Shown here piece by piece: positions 1 to 6,280 of a stretch of 12,935 nucleotides of DNA; the stretch's first letter is position 1, and each line of letters begins with the position of its first letter. A model generated the notes under the pieces. That model saw only the letters and a list, made by a program, of their open reading frames with translations, was not told the origin of the DNA and did not search any database. The DNA lies in contig DAOWFY010000123.1 in NCBI GenBank assembly GCA_030637775.1, positions 1-12,935 on the forward strand. Direction: 5' to 3'. Position numbers and translations under genes: made by a program. Source of the stretch: DAOVGU01 sp030637775 [NCBI: bacterium]. Its GTDB lineage: Bacteria; Ratteibacteria; UBA8468.

Positions 1-540
1 CTTTGTAAAATTCCCCGAGGAAGGGTCTATCGAGGAAGTTTTGTAGGTAATATTACCATTAACTTCCGGTGTCCCAGCACTCGTAGCAATAATGTCTGCA
101 TACACCGCATGCTTATTAAAGGCTTCGGCAATGCCATCTCCAGGATTACCATCAGCGGCAACAGGATTGTTACCTCTAACATTTACCCTTATTTTCCTTA
201 TTCTTCCCTTGCATTTACCCTCTGATTCTAACCATAAAGTATTATTACCGACAACATCATTGAATGTAACTGTATAGGTTCCTCCACCAAATGGTACGTC
301 AGTTAAAGTTCCATCTGAATACTGTTCAGTTGCAGAAGCATATTCCAGATAATTCATCCGATAAAGGGCATCGGCGAGGCCGGCTTCGGCAAGATTTAAG
401 GCGATGGCCCGATCCTTATAGAAATGGGCTCTTTTGTAGGCAGAGGTAGAGAGAACGCTCACCGTTAAAACAAGCATCAAAAAGATAAAGGCCATCAGAA
501 GGGCCACAATCATCGCCACCCCTTTATTATTAGTTTTCAT
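1..540 (-). CDS. PilX/GspK-like minor pilin, 3' end beyond the window
   Basis: An open frame of 180 codons reads leftwards from an ATG at 540 and leaves the window without a stop, so the C-terminus is missing. The protein starts MKTNNKGVAMIVALLMAF: a short basic leader ending in Gly followed by one hydrophobic helix (about residues 8-30), then a helical stretch rich in Ala and Glu (NLAEAGLADALYRM). This is the N-terminal pattern of PilX/GspK-type minor pilins, which lack the Glu5 of major pilins. The remainder (80-180) looks like an extracellular beta-rich pilin body. It is the last visible gene of the pseudopilin cluster, 52 bp after the GspG-like gene. An in-frame ATG at 558 is an alternative start; I chose 540 because GGGA lies about 9 nt upstream and the leader length then fits. 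Family assignment is by pattern; the exact role is unknown. Confidence 0.7.
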   Translation of the reverse strand, partial: MKTNNKGVAMIVALLMAFIFLMLVLTVSVLSTSAYKRAHFYKDRAIALNLAEAGLADALYRMNYLEYASATEQYSDGTLTDVPFGGGTYTVTFNDVVGNNTLWLESEGKCKGRIRKIRVNVRGNNPVAADGNPGDGIAEAFNKHAVYADIIATSAGTPEVNGNITYKTSSIDPSSGNFTK

Positions 541-592
541 TTTACTAAATCCCGGCATTGAAGTTAAAAAGGTTACTATAAAAATTTAGTTC

Positions 593-1174
593 TTATTTAA
601 ATTTATAGAGCAGGTCATCATCACTAGCGGCAGGGGTCGGCGGATCAGGGTCTATTGCAGCCGCTATATTGGTGCTGAAATTTCCATCTGGACCAGCAGA
701 ATAGATAACCATAACTTCCCTAACACTATTGTAACCTAACCAATAAAATTTGTTCCAAGGGTCTAAAGGTGCATTATATTGAGCGTCAGTTGCAGCTCCC
801 CCAGTATAGGTTGTGTCAGGTTGATAAGTAGTGTAAGGACCATCCCAAACATCGCTAGTAATAGGATCAGGAGTAGTAACTGTACCATCATACTCTCTAA
901 TATTACCCGCTACATCAGCATCTGCATCAGTCTTCTCATAATCTCCCAACCTCACATAATTTGCGGTATCCAAATAAATCATCCCACCGGTGGAGGCGAG
1001 GGAGGCGAGTTCGGCCTGGGCTTTGTTGACGGCGGCTTTCTTGCGGGCACGATTGACCGCGGGAACCAGCATCGCAGCCAAAATGGCAACTATTGCCATC
1101 ACCACCACCAACTCTATCATCGTAAATCCCTGCTTACTACATGCAGGGACAGGCCCTTTATTTCTCTCATCCAT
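593..1174 (-). CDS. GspG-like type II secretion pseudopilin (prepilin-type N-terminal domain)
   Basis: A 193-residue prepilin. The leader of 16 residues ends SKQG, followed by FTMIELVVVMAIVAILAAML: the prepilin peptidase site (cleavage after Gly16), the conserved Glu at mature position 5 (Glu21) and the hydrophobic assembly helix. The C-terminal part (about 135-165) has a DPWNKFYW block followed by a SAGPDGN loop, which resembles the Asp-rich calcium loop of GspG major pseudopilins (DPWGNPY...SxGxDG). It would be cleaved and N-methylated by PilD, then assembled into a periplasmic pseudopilus or pilus-like fibre. A good AAGGAG ribosome site lies 5 nt before the ATG at 1174. No secretion ATPase or outer-membrane secretin is visible in the window, so whether this is a true T2SS or a dedicated surface system is open. 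Confidence 0.88.
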   Translation of the reverse strand: MDERNKGPVPACSKQGFTMIELVVVMAIVAILAAMLVPAVNRARKKAAVNKAQAELASLASTGGMIYLDTANYVRLGDYEKTDADADVAGNIREYDGTVTTPDPITSDVWDGPYTTYQPDTTYTGGAATDAQYNAPLDPWNKFYWLGYNSVREVMVIYSAGPDGNFSTNIAAAIDPDPPTPAASDDDLLYKFK

Positions 1175-1219
1175 TTCGTCTCCTTTTCTTGTGAATACTT
1201 TGCGGGAAAGGTCTCCAGC

Positions 1220-1243
1220 GGGTTCGATAAATCGAACCCCTAC
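1220..1243 (-). repeat. GTAG-tagged hairpin, copy 1
   Basis: On the plus strand GGGTTCGA-TAAA-TCGAACCC is a perfect 8-bp stem with a 4-nt loop, followed at once by CTAC (read on the minus strand: GTAG then hairpin). It lies 46 bp upstream of the GspG-like start, in the 176-bp gap between two prepilin genes. It shares its layout but not its stem sequence with the hairpins at 3120-3141, 3147-3168 and 9755-9778. Confidence 0.75.
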
Positions 1244-1297
1244 TCACCCCCACCTATCTCCTCCCCCCTTGAGGGGGAGGATTAAGGAGAGGGGGAG
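1243..1297. repeat. C-rich/G-rich long imperfect hairpin (REP-like)
   Basis: An inner perfect 9-bp stem (TCCTCCCCC at 1259-1267 with GGGGGAGGA at 1273-1281, loop CTTGA) sits inside an outer imperfect pairing of the CTCACCCCCACCT block (1243-1255) with the AAGGAGAGGGGGAG block (1284-1297). It directly abuts the GTAG-tagged hairpin. No U-run follows on either strand, so it is not a standard terminator. It looks like an interspersed intergenic repeat. A further small stem, AGATGT with ACATCT, overlaps its end at 1296-1312. Confidence 0.6.
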
Positions 1298-1350
1298 ATG
1301 TTTCCCACATCTTCTTGATAAACCAAGCAACTAAAAACTATTGCCAGTCA

Positions 1351-1926
1351 CTACCAGCCGCTGGAGATAATGACTGAATTACCACTAGTATCGTATGCTA
1401 CATTGCCTGGAATTGTAGGACTAGATTTTTTAATATCATTCTTTCTAACCCAGTGGCTGCTGCCATCAAGATAGAAAACATTAATTCCGGTTTTGTGATT
1501 ATCAATTTTATTATCACTTACTACCGGGTCGGTGTCTTTATAGCCTACCTTTAATTTATAGACATAGGCATAACTATCTTCAATGGTAGTTGTATCTAAA
1601 TCTGATGGCTGCGGTTTTTTAGATGGGCACCAGAAGGTCTCGGGGGCATCCTTTTTGATATAGTAAGAATAGAGATGTCCTTTCTTATCGGCATCAGTAT
1701 AAGTGGTGGAGCTATATAACGCCTCTTTGCAGTCAGGATAAGATTGAGACCAATCATCGGCATACATCTGAAAGGCAAGTCCAATCTGCCTCAGATTATT
1801 AAAGCATATATGACGCCTTGCATTTCTTCTGGCGGCAGAAAGAGCGGGCAAGAGAATGGCGGTCAAAACAGCCACAATGCCAATGACAATGAGCAATTCC
1901 AAAAGGGTGAACCCTCTATTTTTCAT
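1351..1926 (-). CDS. H-X9-DG type prepilin-like protein
   Basis: 191 residues beginning [26 protein letters not shown]: class III prepilin leader cut after Gly5, Glu at mature position 5, then the assembly helix. Near the C-terminus is [12 protein letters not shown], which is exactly His, nine residues, Asp-Gly: the motif that names the prepilin-type processing-associated H-X9-DG family. After the helix the sequence has the usual [19 protein letters not shown] segment of that family. These proteins are common in multiple copies in PVC and related bacteria and their function is not settled; surface or extracellular-matrix roles are assumed. The start at 1926 is preceded by GAGGAA at a long spacing of about 12 nt. 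It is 19 bp downstream of the DUF2283 gene and probably co-transcribed with it. Confidence 0.9.
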   Translation of the reverse strand: MKNRGFTLLELLIVIGIVAVLTAILLPALSAARRNARRHICFNNLRQIGLAFQMYADDWSQSYPDCKEALYSSTTYTDADKKGHLYSYYIKKDAPETFWCPSKKPQPSDLDTTTIEDSYAYVYKLKVGYKDTDPVVSDNKIDNHKTGINVFYLDGSSHWVRKNDIKKSSPTIPGNVAYDTSGNSVIISSGW

Positions 1927-1945
1927 TATTTTTCTATGTTCCTCA

Positions 1946-2155
1946 TCAACGAAGACTGACAGAGAGAGGTTTCTCTTTCTTCCCCCTTAGGGCACTGACT
2001 TTCAGAATAGAGAATCCGATGACACCGCCTTGCTTATCAACCTTTTCCATTACGGCGTCGTTCTCTGTCTCTCGGAAATATCCAACCTTCCGTTTAAAGA
2101 GGACCTCAAGATAATCCCCCTCGGGGTCATACCAGACCTTTATCCCTTTTCCCAT
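1946..2155 (-). CDS. DUF2283 family protein
   Basis: A 69-residue protein with the DUF2283 pattern: [15 protein letters not shown] near the N-terminus (the family's YDxExDxLyI strand), then an acidic strand, then [18 protein letters not shown] (family: ld.dG.ivGieIl..s). The C-terminus is basic. A strong purine-rich ribosome site (GGGGGAGAG) precedes the ATG by 3-4 nt. DUF2283 proteins are small and often sit beside a small toxin-like gene, so an antitoxin-type role is suspected, but the biochemistry is not established. Here the upstream partner is stunted (see 2140-2271) and overlaps it by 16 nt. Finding this pair between two prepilin genes is odd and may reflect insertion of a small two-gene module. 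Confidence 0.8.
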   Translation of the reverse strand: MGKGIKVWYDPEGDYLEVLFKRKVGYFRETENDAVMEKVDKQGGVIGFSILKVSALRGKKEKPLSVSLR

Positions 2156-2271
2156 AATCTCTCCCCCTTTTTAATCTGCCCAGACATTTCTGGATGGTCA
2201 TCCTCAATATGGGACTCACGTTCAGATTCGAGATGAATAGTATAACCATAGAGATCCTTAAATCTTTTCAT
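2140..2271 (-). pseudogene. Short toxin-like frame, probably truncated partner of the DUF2283 gene
   Basis: A 43-codon frame running from ATG 2271 to TAA 2140, in another phase from the DUF2283 gene and overlapping its start by 16 nt. The peptide contains DLYGYTIHLESER and HIEDDHPEM. This matches the N-terminal signature (D.yG..I.L..ER..HI...HPEM) of small proteins commonly encoded next to DUF2283 genes, which I recall as about 90 residues or more. The match ends after the HPEM motif and the frame stops soon after, so the C-terminal half is missing. No good ribosome site is visible. It may be a decayed toxin, or a leader peptide coupling translation to the DUF2283 gene. The assignment is from memory of the motif, not a search. 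Confidence 0.5.
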
Positions 2272-2290
2272 TCAATTCTTATTATGCATT

Positions 2291-3109
2291 TTATGGTCTG
2301 CCGGCCCGATAACGTTTCTTGATCTCGCCAGCCGAAAGGGCAACGTCAAAGATTGCCACCTCGTCGATGAGGCCGTTAAAATAATTTTCACTTAGATCTC
2401 CACCTGAACAAAATCTATCTATCTGGGAAAGAGGAGTAAAACCTGTGGCGGAATTTTCAAAGACACCATTGATATATACTTTTGCCGTGGTTCCTTCTTG
2501 CGTAAATACAACATGTTGCCAATTGCCAACATCAATGTTAGACAAAGAAGATAAAACAGCGAATGGAGTAACATGTTCGCGCATTCTCCAAACACTATTT
2601 CCTGTATAAACACTTCCATAATTGTAAGCGCTGCCAGCGTGGTCTGTAATCTGCATCTCTGCATCCACATTTGGTTTAGCCCAAAATTCAATTGTATAAT
2701 CTCCTCCTAAAACTATTTGTGAAACATCAATATAATCATTGCCATCAAAACTCAAACAGGGTTTGGCAACAAATCTGCCATTTTCAACCAAGGTAGGTTC
2801 ATTTGCTGCTGTGCCGCCGCCAAGTTCCCCATCACAATCCTCAGCAGTATGGCCGATGAGGTCACCTGTATAGGCATAGGCAAGGTTGGCTACCCAGTTA
2901 TCATTATCGCTATCTTCATAAGTTTCTTCAAATGTCCAGTAGGCAACGCAATTTGGGTCATTTTTGTTAGATTGCTTTAATCCACACCAACTGGCATAAT
3001 GAGCTCTTCTTCTGGCGACTTGAAGAGCCGGGAGAAGAAGGGCGGCAAGAGCGGAAATAATGGCAATGACAACGAGCAACTCCAACAGCGTAAAACCTTT
3101 ATTTTTCAT
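2291..3109 (-). CDS. Prepilin-type protein with C-terminal LamG/concanavalin A-like domain
   Basis: 272 residues. The N-terminus [25 protein letters not shown] is a prepilin leader with Gly5 cleavage site and Glu at mature position 5. From about residue 55 to 265 there is a LamG/laminin-G-like jelly roll: AYWTFEE, CLSFDGNDYIDVS, DYTIEFWAKPN, WQHVVFTQEGTTAKVYINGV and FNGLIDEVAIFDVALSAGEI are its typical strands. This domain usually binds glycans or protein surfaces, so a pilin anchor carrying an adhesive or carbohydrate-binding head is the natural reading (inference). The start has the strongest ribosome site of the cluster, AGGAGG, 3-4 nt before ATG 3109. Two GTAG-tagged hairpins lie immediately upstream. 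Downstream it is followed within 20 bp by the DUF2283 module. Confidence 0.87.
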   Translation of the reverse strand: MKNKGFTLLELLVVIAIISALAALLLPALQVARRRAHYASWCGLKQSNKNDPNCVAYWTFEETYEDSDNDNWVANLAYAYTGDLIGHTAEDCDGELGGGTAANEPTLVENGRFVAKPCLSFDGNDYIDVSQIVLGGDYTIEFWAKPNVDAEMQITDHAGSAYNYGSVYTGNSVWRMREHVTPFAVLSSLSNIDVGNWQHVVFTQEGTTAKVYINGVFENSATGFTPLSQIDRFCSGGDLSENYFNGLIDEVAIFDVALSAGEIKKRYRAGRP

Positions 3110-3119
3110 TTTCCTCCTT

Positions 3120-3141
3120 GCAGAGTAAACTCTGCCACTAC
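3120..3141 (-). repeat. GTAG-tagged hairpin, copy 2
   Basis: GCAGAG-TAAA-CTCTGC is a perfect 6-bp stem with a 4-nt loop on the plus strand, followed by CACTAC (minus strand: GTAGTG then the hairpin). It is 11 bp upstream of the LamG prepilin start, adjoining its ribosome site. Confidence 0.7.
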
Positions 3142-3146
3142 AAACA

Positions 3147-3168
3147 GCAAAGCAAGCTTTGCCACTAC
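3147..3168 (-). repeat. GTAG-tagged hairpin, copy 3
   Basis: GCAAAG-CAAG-CTTTGC, a perfect 6-bp stem with a 4-nt loop, followed by CACTAC. It is a tandem neighbour of copy 2 with a different stem but the same tag. The next bases repeat ACTAC, and the stop codon of the membrane protein gene (TAG, complement of 3170-3172) falls inside that extra tag. Confidence 0.7.
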
Positions 3169-3169
3169 A

Positions 3170-3628
3170 CTACAGTTTACAGATAAGAAAGGCAATAAGA
3201 ATAAAGTATAACCCTTGAAGTCTAAATAAAATTCTTTCCTGAAAAAGTGTTGCTATCGTTCCTTTGTTCAGCAACCTCCCAATGAGCCTTCTATCTATCC
3301 TGCTCATTAAGTCCGGGTTAAAGATAAAAAGAGTGCCCATAATAAAGGAGAGAGCGAGAGAAACTACTTTAGTTATATTCAGAAGGGAATCAGAAGTGAA
3401 GGAGAAAAGACGGATTAGAGCGAAGAGAACCAATAATGACAGGGTAAACTCTGAGAATTGTAAAAGAGGAGATTGCCTCGCTATCGCTCGCAATGACGGA
3501 CGCCAGGAGGGAGCTGCGCTACCTTCCAGAATTTTCAGGGTAGAATGAATAAGGGGAGTAAATGAAGCTTCTTTTCTAAACTCCTTCCCTAAACCGATAA
3601 GCTCTGCCTCTAACTCTTCTTCTTTCAT
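3170..3628 (-). CDS. Small membrane protein in an anti-sigma position, with a repeat-derived insert
   Basis: 152 residues, no recognised family. The N-terminal 58 residues are soluble and charged (MKEEELEAELIGLGKEF). Three hydrophobic segments follow at about 61-77, 88-103 and 137-152, so the N-terminus is likely cytoplasmic. No zinc-finger Cys/His motif of classical anti-sigma factors is present. Its gene starts just after the point where the sigma-factor frame (3812-3905) would have ended, the usual place of an anti-sigma or sigma-regulating membrane protein. Residues about 36-55 (SAAPSWRPSLRAIARQSPLL) are encoded by an interspersed DNA repeat (3469-3522) and are probably not ancestral. The ATG at 3628 has only a weak TAGAG ribosome site, consistent with former translational coupling to the sigma gene. 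Function unproven. Confidence 0.6.
   Translation of the reverse strand: MKEEELEAELIGLGKEFRKEASFTPLIHSTLKILEGSAAPSWRPSLRAIARQSPLLQFSEFTLSLLVLFALIRLFSFTSDSLLNITKVVSLALSFIMGTLFIFNPDLMSRIDRRLIGRLLNKGTIATLFQERILFRLQGLYFILIAFLICKL
3469..3522. repeat. Interspersed repeat inserted in frame in a coding sequence
   Basis: The plus-strand stretch from 3469 to 3497 (GAGATTGCCTCGCTATCGCT...GCAATGAC) is a relative of the widespread bacterial dispersed repeat that reads GTCATTGCGAG...GCAATCTC on the other strand; its ends ATTGC and GCAAT are inverted. It continues into CGCCAG-GAGGGAG-CTGCG followed by CTAC (3501-3522), an imperfect version of the GTAG-tagged hairpin. Both lie inside the membrane protein gene, keep its frame, and encode the RPSLRAIARQS-like peptide typical of such repeats. 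Confidence 0.65.
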
Positions 3629-3675
3629 CTCTATATATTTAGTACCATTTTTGATTGAAAAGGTTCATTCGAGAG

Positions 3676-3811
3676 AAGGGGTCAGGTCTCAACATTTGAC
3701 AATTTATTTTAGATGAAGACTATTTTTAAATTAGACAGGTATAGGAGATAATGGCAAACTAATACAATTAAGTTTATAAACGTTTTGTCAAATGTTGAGA
3801 CCTGACCCCTT
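3676..3811. mobile_element. 136-bp MITE-like element with perfect 27-bp terminal inverted repeats
   Basis: The left end 3676-3702 begins AAGGGGTCAGGTCTCAACAT and the right end 3785-3811 is its exact reverse complement over all 27 bases. The 82-bp interior is AT-rich and has no gene. The GGGGTCAGGTCT...TTTGACA end resembles ends I associate with small elements mobilised by Y1/REP-type transposases (from memory). AGAG occurs on both sides (3672-3675 and 3813-3816), a possible 4-bp target duplication in a low-complexity setting. It sits inside the 3' end of the sigma-factor remnant; removing the element with one AGAG copy gives a frame that ends two bases before the membrane protein start. Confidence 0.8.
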
Positions 3812-3905
3812 AAGAGTCTCTTTGCCTTAAAGAGCCGGGACTTAACTGTTCCTTCCTTTATCCGCAAATGCTTGGCAATTTCAGAATAGGTAAGCTCCTC
3901 TAAAT
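3812..3905 (-). pseudogene. ECF sigma factor remnant (region 4 only)
   Basis: Read on the minus strand, this stretch encodes LEELTYSEIAKHLRIKEGTV followed by KSRLFKAKRLL. That is the helix-turn-helix of sigma-70 region 4 in ECF-type sigma factors (pattern: G.sy.EIA..L.i..GTVKSRL.rAr..L). Region 2 and everything upstream are missing: the frame is cut at 3905/3906 by the end of the IS66-like element, and downstream it runs into the MITE-like element after the final Leu codons. No start codon is left. The neighbouring membrane protein gene (3170-3628) would be its co-transcribed partner. The sigma gene is therefore inactive as it stands. Confidence 0.85.
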
Positions 3906-4099
3906 GTAATATATTAGCGTCAAAAAGTAATTCCTGCCAAACTCCTCAAACCCCCATCAACTGAAGCATACCACAAATTATTGGAAAAATCAAAAAACGT
4001 TCTTTGCTGTCAAAGCAAGTAGCAATCAACAATTTCAATTTTTGCCATAAGAGATTGTAAATAGTGTATCACCCCCCCCAACCTTGTCAAATTTCTAAT

Positions 4100-4128
4100 T
4101 TGACTTTTTATTTTCTTTATGTTATCCT
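4100..4128 (+). promoter_or_regulatory. Promoter of the IS genes, -35 overlapped by a palindrome
   Basis: TTGACT (4100-4105), a 17-bp spacer and TATCCT (4123-4128) form a plausible sigma-70 promoter 22 bp before the ATG at 4151. The -35 hexamer lies in the right arm of GTCAAATT-TCT-AATTTGAC (4086-4104), a perfect 8-bp inverted repeat that could be an operator or a small hairpin damping read-through from outside. Confidence 0.5.
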
Positions 4129-4150
4129 ATCAATTAAAATTAAAAGGATA

Positions 4151-4468
4151 ATGAGTAAATACTTAAGAGAACGGCAAAAAGAGTTAATAAAAGAGGTCCC
4201 TTCCCTAAAGGGAGTTATTCGGGGAACCTTGAGAGAAGTTTACGCTCCCTGTGGAAAAAGAAACTGCAGGTGTAAGAAAGGATTCCTCCATGGTCCTTAC
4301 TATTACCTTGCGGTCAGAACTAAAGGGAAAACCAAGATGTACTATTTGCCTCACCCTTCTTTAGGAAAGAAAGCAAAAAAGGCAATAGCCCAATACAACA
4401 AACTCTGGAATCTCTTTTGTAAGATCTCCGAAATCAACATTAAGTTATTAAAAGAAGAAAAGAGATGA
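4151..4468 (+). CDS. IS-associated DUF6788 family protein
   Basis: 105 residues from the ATG at 4151, which has AAAGGATA just upstream; an in-frame upstream start at 4064 would add a hydrophobic stretch lying over the promoter and is unlikely. The core is CGKRNCRC (Cys34, Cys39, Cys41) followed by HGPYYYL and a basic MYYLP strand, the pattern of DUF6788 proteins. These are small cysteine-containing proteins found upstream of IS66-type transposases and probably bind zinc or DNA. The stop overlaps the transposase start in an ATGA arrangement (4465-4468), so the two are translationally coupled. Its role in transposition is not known. Confidence 0.85.
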   Translation: MSKYLRERQKELIKEVPSLKGVIRGTLREVYAPCGKRNCRCKKGFLHGPYYYLAVRTKGKTKMYYLPHPSLGKKAKKAIAQYNKLWNLFCKISEINIKLLKEEKR

Positions 4469-5937
4469 ACCAAAAAGATACTTTTGAAATCAGATCTAAA
4501 ATTTGCCCAAATAAAGAGGCCTGTCCTTACCTTAACTTTGAAAATCCAGAAAAGGTATTAGCCGAGAGAGATTATCTTAGAGGAAGGGTAGATGAAATGG
4601 AGATCACTTTTAACCTTGCTACTGGAAAGATTAAGTTGTTGTATAAAGAAATTGCTTCCTTAAAAGAAGAAAACACCGCCCTTAAAGCCGAGGCAAAAGA
4701 AGAAAGGAAAAAGATTTATAAACCAGCAAAGAAGGAAAAGGAATCCGGGAAGCCTGGTGCTCCCTTTGGCCATCCAGGAATTACCAGAGAAAAACCGAAA
4801 GAGCCTGATAGGAAAGTATCAGTCCATCTTAAAAATTGCCCTCACTGTAAAGGCAAAGTAAAGAGAATCTACGGAAAAGGCGCTTTTTCTGATCACACCC
4901 AGGAGGATATCGTGATTATAAAAGAAACTATTCTTTTCCGGCATTACAAGTACTGGTGTCCGAAATGTAAAAAAATAGTTGCTGGAATAGGAAAAGGAGA
5001 AATCCCCAGAAGTTATATTGGACCTAATGCTGTCGTAATCAGTAATCTCGCTCACTATGATATTGGTATTCCCTATGAGAAATTGAAGAGATTCTATACC
5101 GACATCTTCAGCCTACCTCTTACTACCGGCGCTCTTATTGGAATGGATAAAAAAGTTGCAGAAAAAGGTATTCCTCTCTACACAGAGTTAGAAAAAAGGA
5201 TAAAGGACTCTTCGGTCAGTTACACCGATGAAACCGGTTGGCCTATCAATGGAGAGCTCCACTGGCTATGGCATGCCGGCAATAAAGAAGTTTCTCTCTA
5301 TACCATAGATAAGCATCGTAGTCATAATGTTGCGGAAAGAATCCTGGGGAAGAATTACAAAGGGATAATTGTCTCTGATTGTCTTGGTGCCTATAATTTA
5401 GTGAAGGCAGGTGCCAAACAGAAATGTATCGCCCATATCTTGCGGGACTTAGATAACTTAACTATCCTCTATCCTGACAATCTTGAAGTTATCGCCTTCT
5501 CCGTCAATTTAGAAAATATCCTGCACGAAGGGTTGGATTTAAAGAAAGATTATGAGAAGAATCAATGTACACTTGATGACCTAAAGGCAAGTAGAGAAGA
5601 TTTAGAGAAGAAACTTGAGGCTTTAACTAGGGTAAAGATTACAAATAAAAAAGCCGAGGCTTTAAGAAAAAGGTTAATCCGGCATAAAAATGAACTCTTC
5701 ACTTTTCTTTCTTATCCAGAGGTGGAACCCACAAATAACTTTGCGGAAAGGCAACTACGCTCCAGTGTAATCTCAAGAAAACTTTCCTTTGGCAATAAAA
5801 CAAAGGCAGGAGCAGATAGACATAGCATAATGATGAGCTTAATTCAGACCGCTAAACTTCGAGATAAGAGTCCAAAAGATTTACTTTTCTCTTTTATCTT
5901 GGCTTCTCCAGAAATAAGAGCACCTACCTTCTGGTAA
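4465..5937 (+). CDS. tnpC: IS66 family transposase
   Basis: 490 residues, near the usual IS66 transposase length. In order: a CPNKEACPYLNFENP N-terminus and a coiled-coil-like charged helix (about 30-90); a GKPGAPFGHPGITRE linker typical of the family; a zinc-binding module with CPHC (125-128) and CPKC (165-168); and the DDE nuclease core. The catalytic triad is readable as Asp255 (YTDETGW), Asp305 (VSDCLGAY) and Glu428 (NNFAERQLR), followed by the KLSFGNKTKAGADRH segment found in IS66 enzymes. The helical insertion between the second Asp and the Glu is intact. No frameshift or internal stop is seen, so the enzyme could be active. It starts by ATGA overlap with the DUF6788 gene. Confidence 0.95.
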   Translation: MNQKDTFEIRSKICPNKEACPYLNFENPEKVLAERDYLRGRVDEMEITFNLATGKIKLLYKEIASLKEENTALKAEAKEERKKIYKPAKKEKESGKPGAPFGHPGITREKPKEPDRKVSVHLKNCPHCKGKVKRIYGKGAFSDHTQEDIVIIKETILFRHYKYWCPKCKKIVAGIGKGEIPRSYIGPNAVVISNLAHYDIGIPYEKLKRFYTDIFSLPLTTGALIGMDKKVAEKGIPLYTELEKRIKDSSVSYTDETGWPINGELHWLWHAGNKEVSLYTIDKHRSHNVAERILGKNYKGIIVSDCLGAYNLVKAGAKQKCIAHILRDLDNLTILYPDNLEVIAFSVNLENILHEGLDLKKDYEKNQCTLDDLKASREDLEKKLEALTRVKITNKKAEALRKRLIRHKNELFTFLSYPEVEPTNNFAERQLRSSVISRKLSFGNKTKAGADRHSIMMSLIQTAKLRDKSPKDLLFSFILASPEIRAPTFW

Positions 5938-5962
5938 GAATTTCTGGTATAATAATAAAGGT

Positions 5963-6223
5963 GTGGATATCCAGATAGAAAACCTTTCCCTAAAAGAGCT
6001 GGTTGAACTTCACGATAAGATTGCCCGCCGGATATGGGAATTGCAAAGAACAAAACTCTCCGAGAAATTAGGTGAATTTCAGATAGGGGATCAGATTAGT
6101 TTTCAGTCGGAAGGCGAAACAATCACAGGCATCGTAATCAGAGTTAACCGGAAAACCTTAAGCATCAGAAGTCAAAAAGGTCATTGGTATGTGGCTCCCT
6201 GGGCTGTGACAAAAGTTTCTTAA
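5963..6223 (+). CDS. SH3-like small protein carried inside the IS (passenger gene)
   Basis: 86 residues from a GTG at 5963, the first in-frame start after the transposase. The N-terminal third is helical (SLKELVELHDKIARRIWELQRT, about 9-30). The C-terminal part (39-86) reads FQIGDQISFQSEGETITGIV, then IRVNRKTLSIRS and HWYVAPW, a small SH3/KOW-like beta barrel (GDxVsF...tGtVxRvNxKTvsV...W.VsP). I know this layout from hypothetical proteins in many bacteria; such folds often bind nucleic acid or protein. It is 25 bp after the transposase and inside the terminal repeats, so it moves with the element. No good ribosome site is visible (AAAGG is only 1-2 nt before GTG), so expression may depend on coupling. 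Function unknown. Confidence 0.7.
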   Translation: MDIQIENLSLKELVELHDKIARRIWELQRTKLSEKLGEFQIGDQISFQSEGETITGIVIRVNRKTLSIRSQKGHWYVAPWAVTKVS

Positions 6224-6259
6224 TTTCTGACGGTTTAATAGATGCTGAGGAATAGACCT

Positions 6260-6280
6260 GGTAAAGCTTTACCGATTTTT
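6260..6280 (+). terminator. Possible weak terminator at the IS right end
   Basis: GGTAAAGCTTTACC (6260-6273) is a perfect 14-bp palindrome that can fold as a 5-bp stem with an AGCT loop. It is followed by GATTTTT. It is placed after the last IS gene and just before the right terminal repeat, which itself begins with CTTTTT. The stem is AT-rich, so efficiency is doubtful. Confidence 0.35.

Noticed and set aside
43-55. GTAG followed by a GTAATATTAC palindrome, resembling the tagged hairpins.
   Set aside because: It is within the minor pilin coding sequence, in the other orientation, with only a 4-bp stem if a 4-nt loop is required.
779-1285. Long plus-strand frames across the GspG-like gene, and similar frames opposite fucI (10160-10462, 10529-10891).
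   Set aside because: They are antisense shadows of well-supported minus-strand genes, with low-complexity or unconserved peptides and no ribosome sites.
4064-4150. An upstream in-frame extension of the DUF6788 gene adding 29 residues.
   Set aside because: It would cover the promoter and palindrome, encodes a non-conserved hydrophobic stretch, and the ATG at 4151 has a ribosome site.
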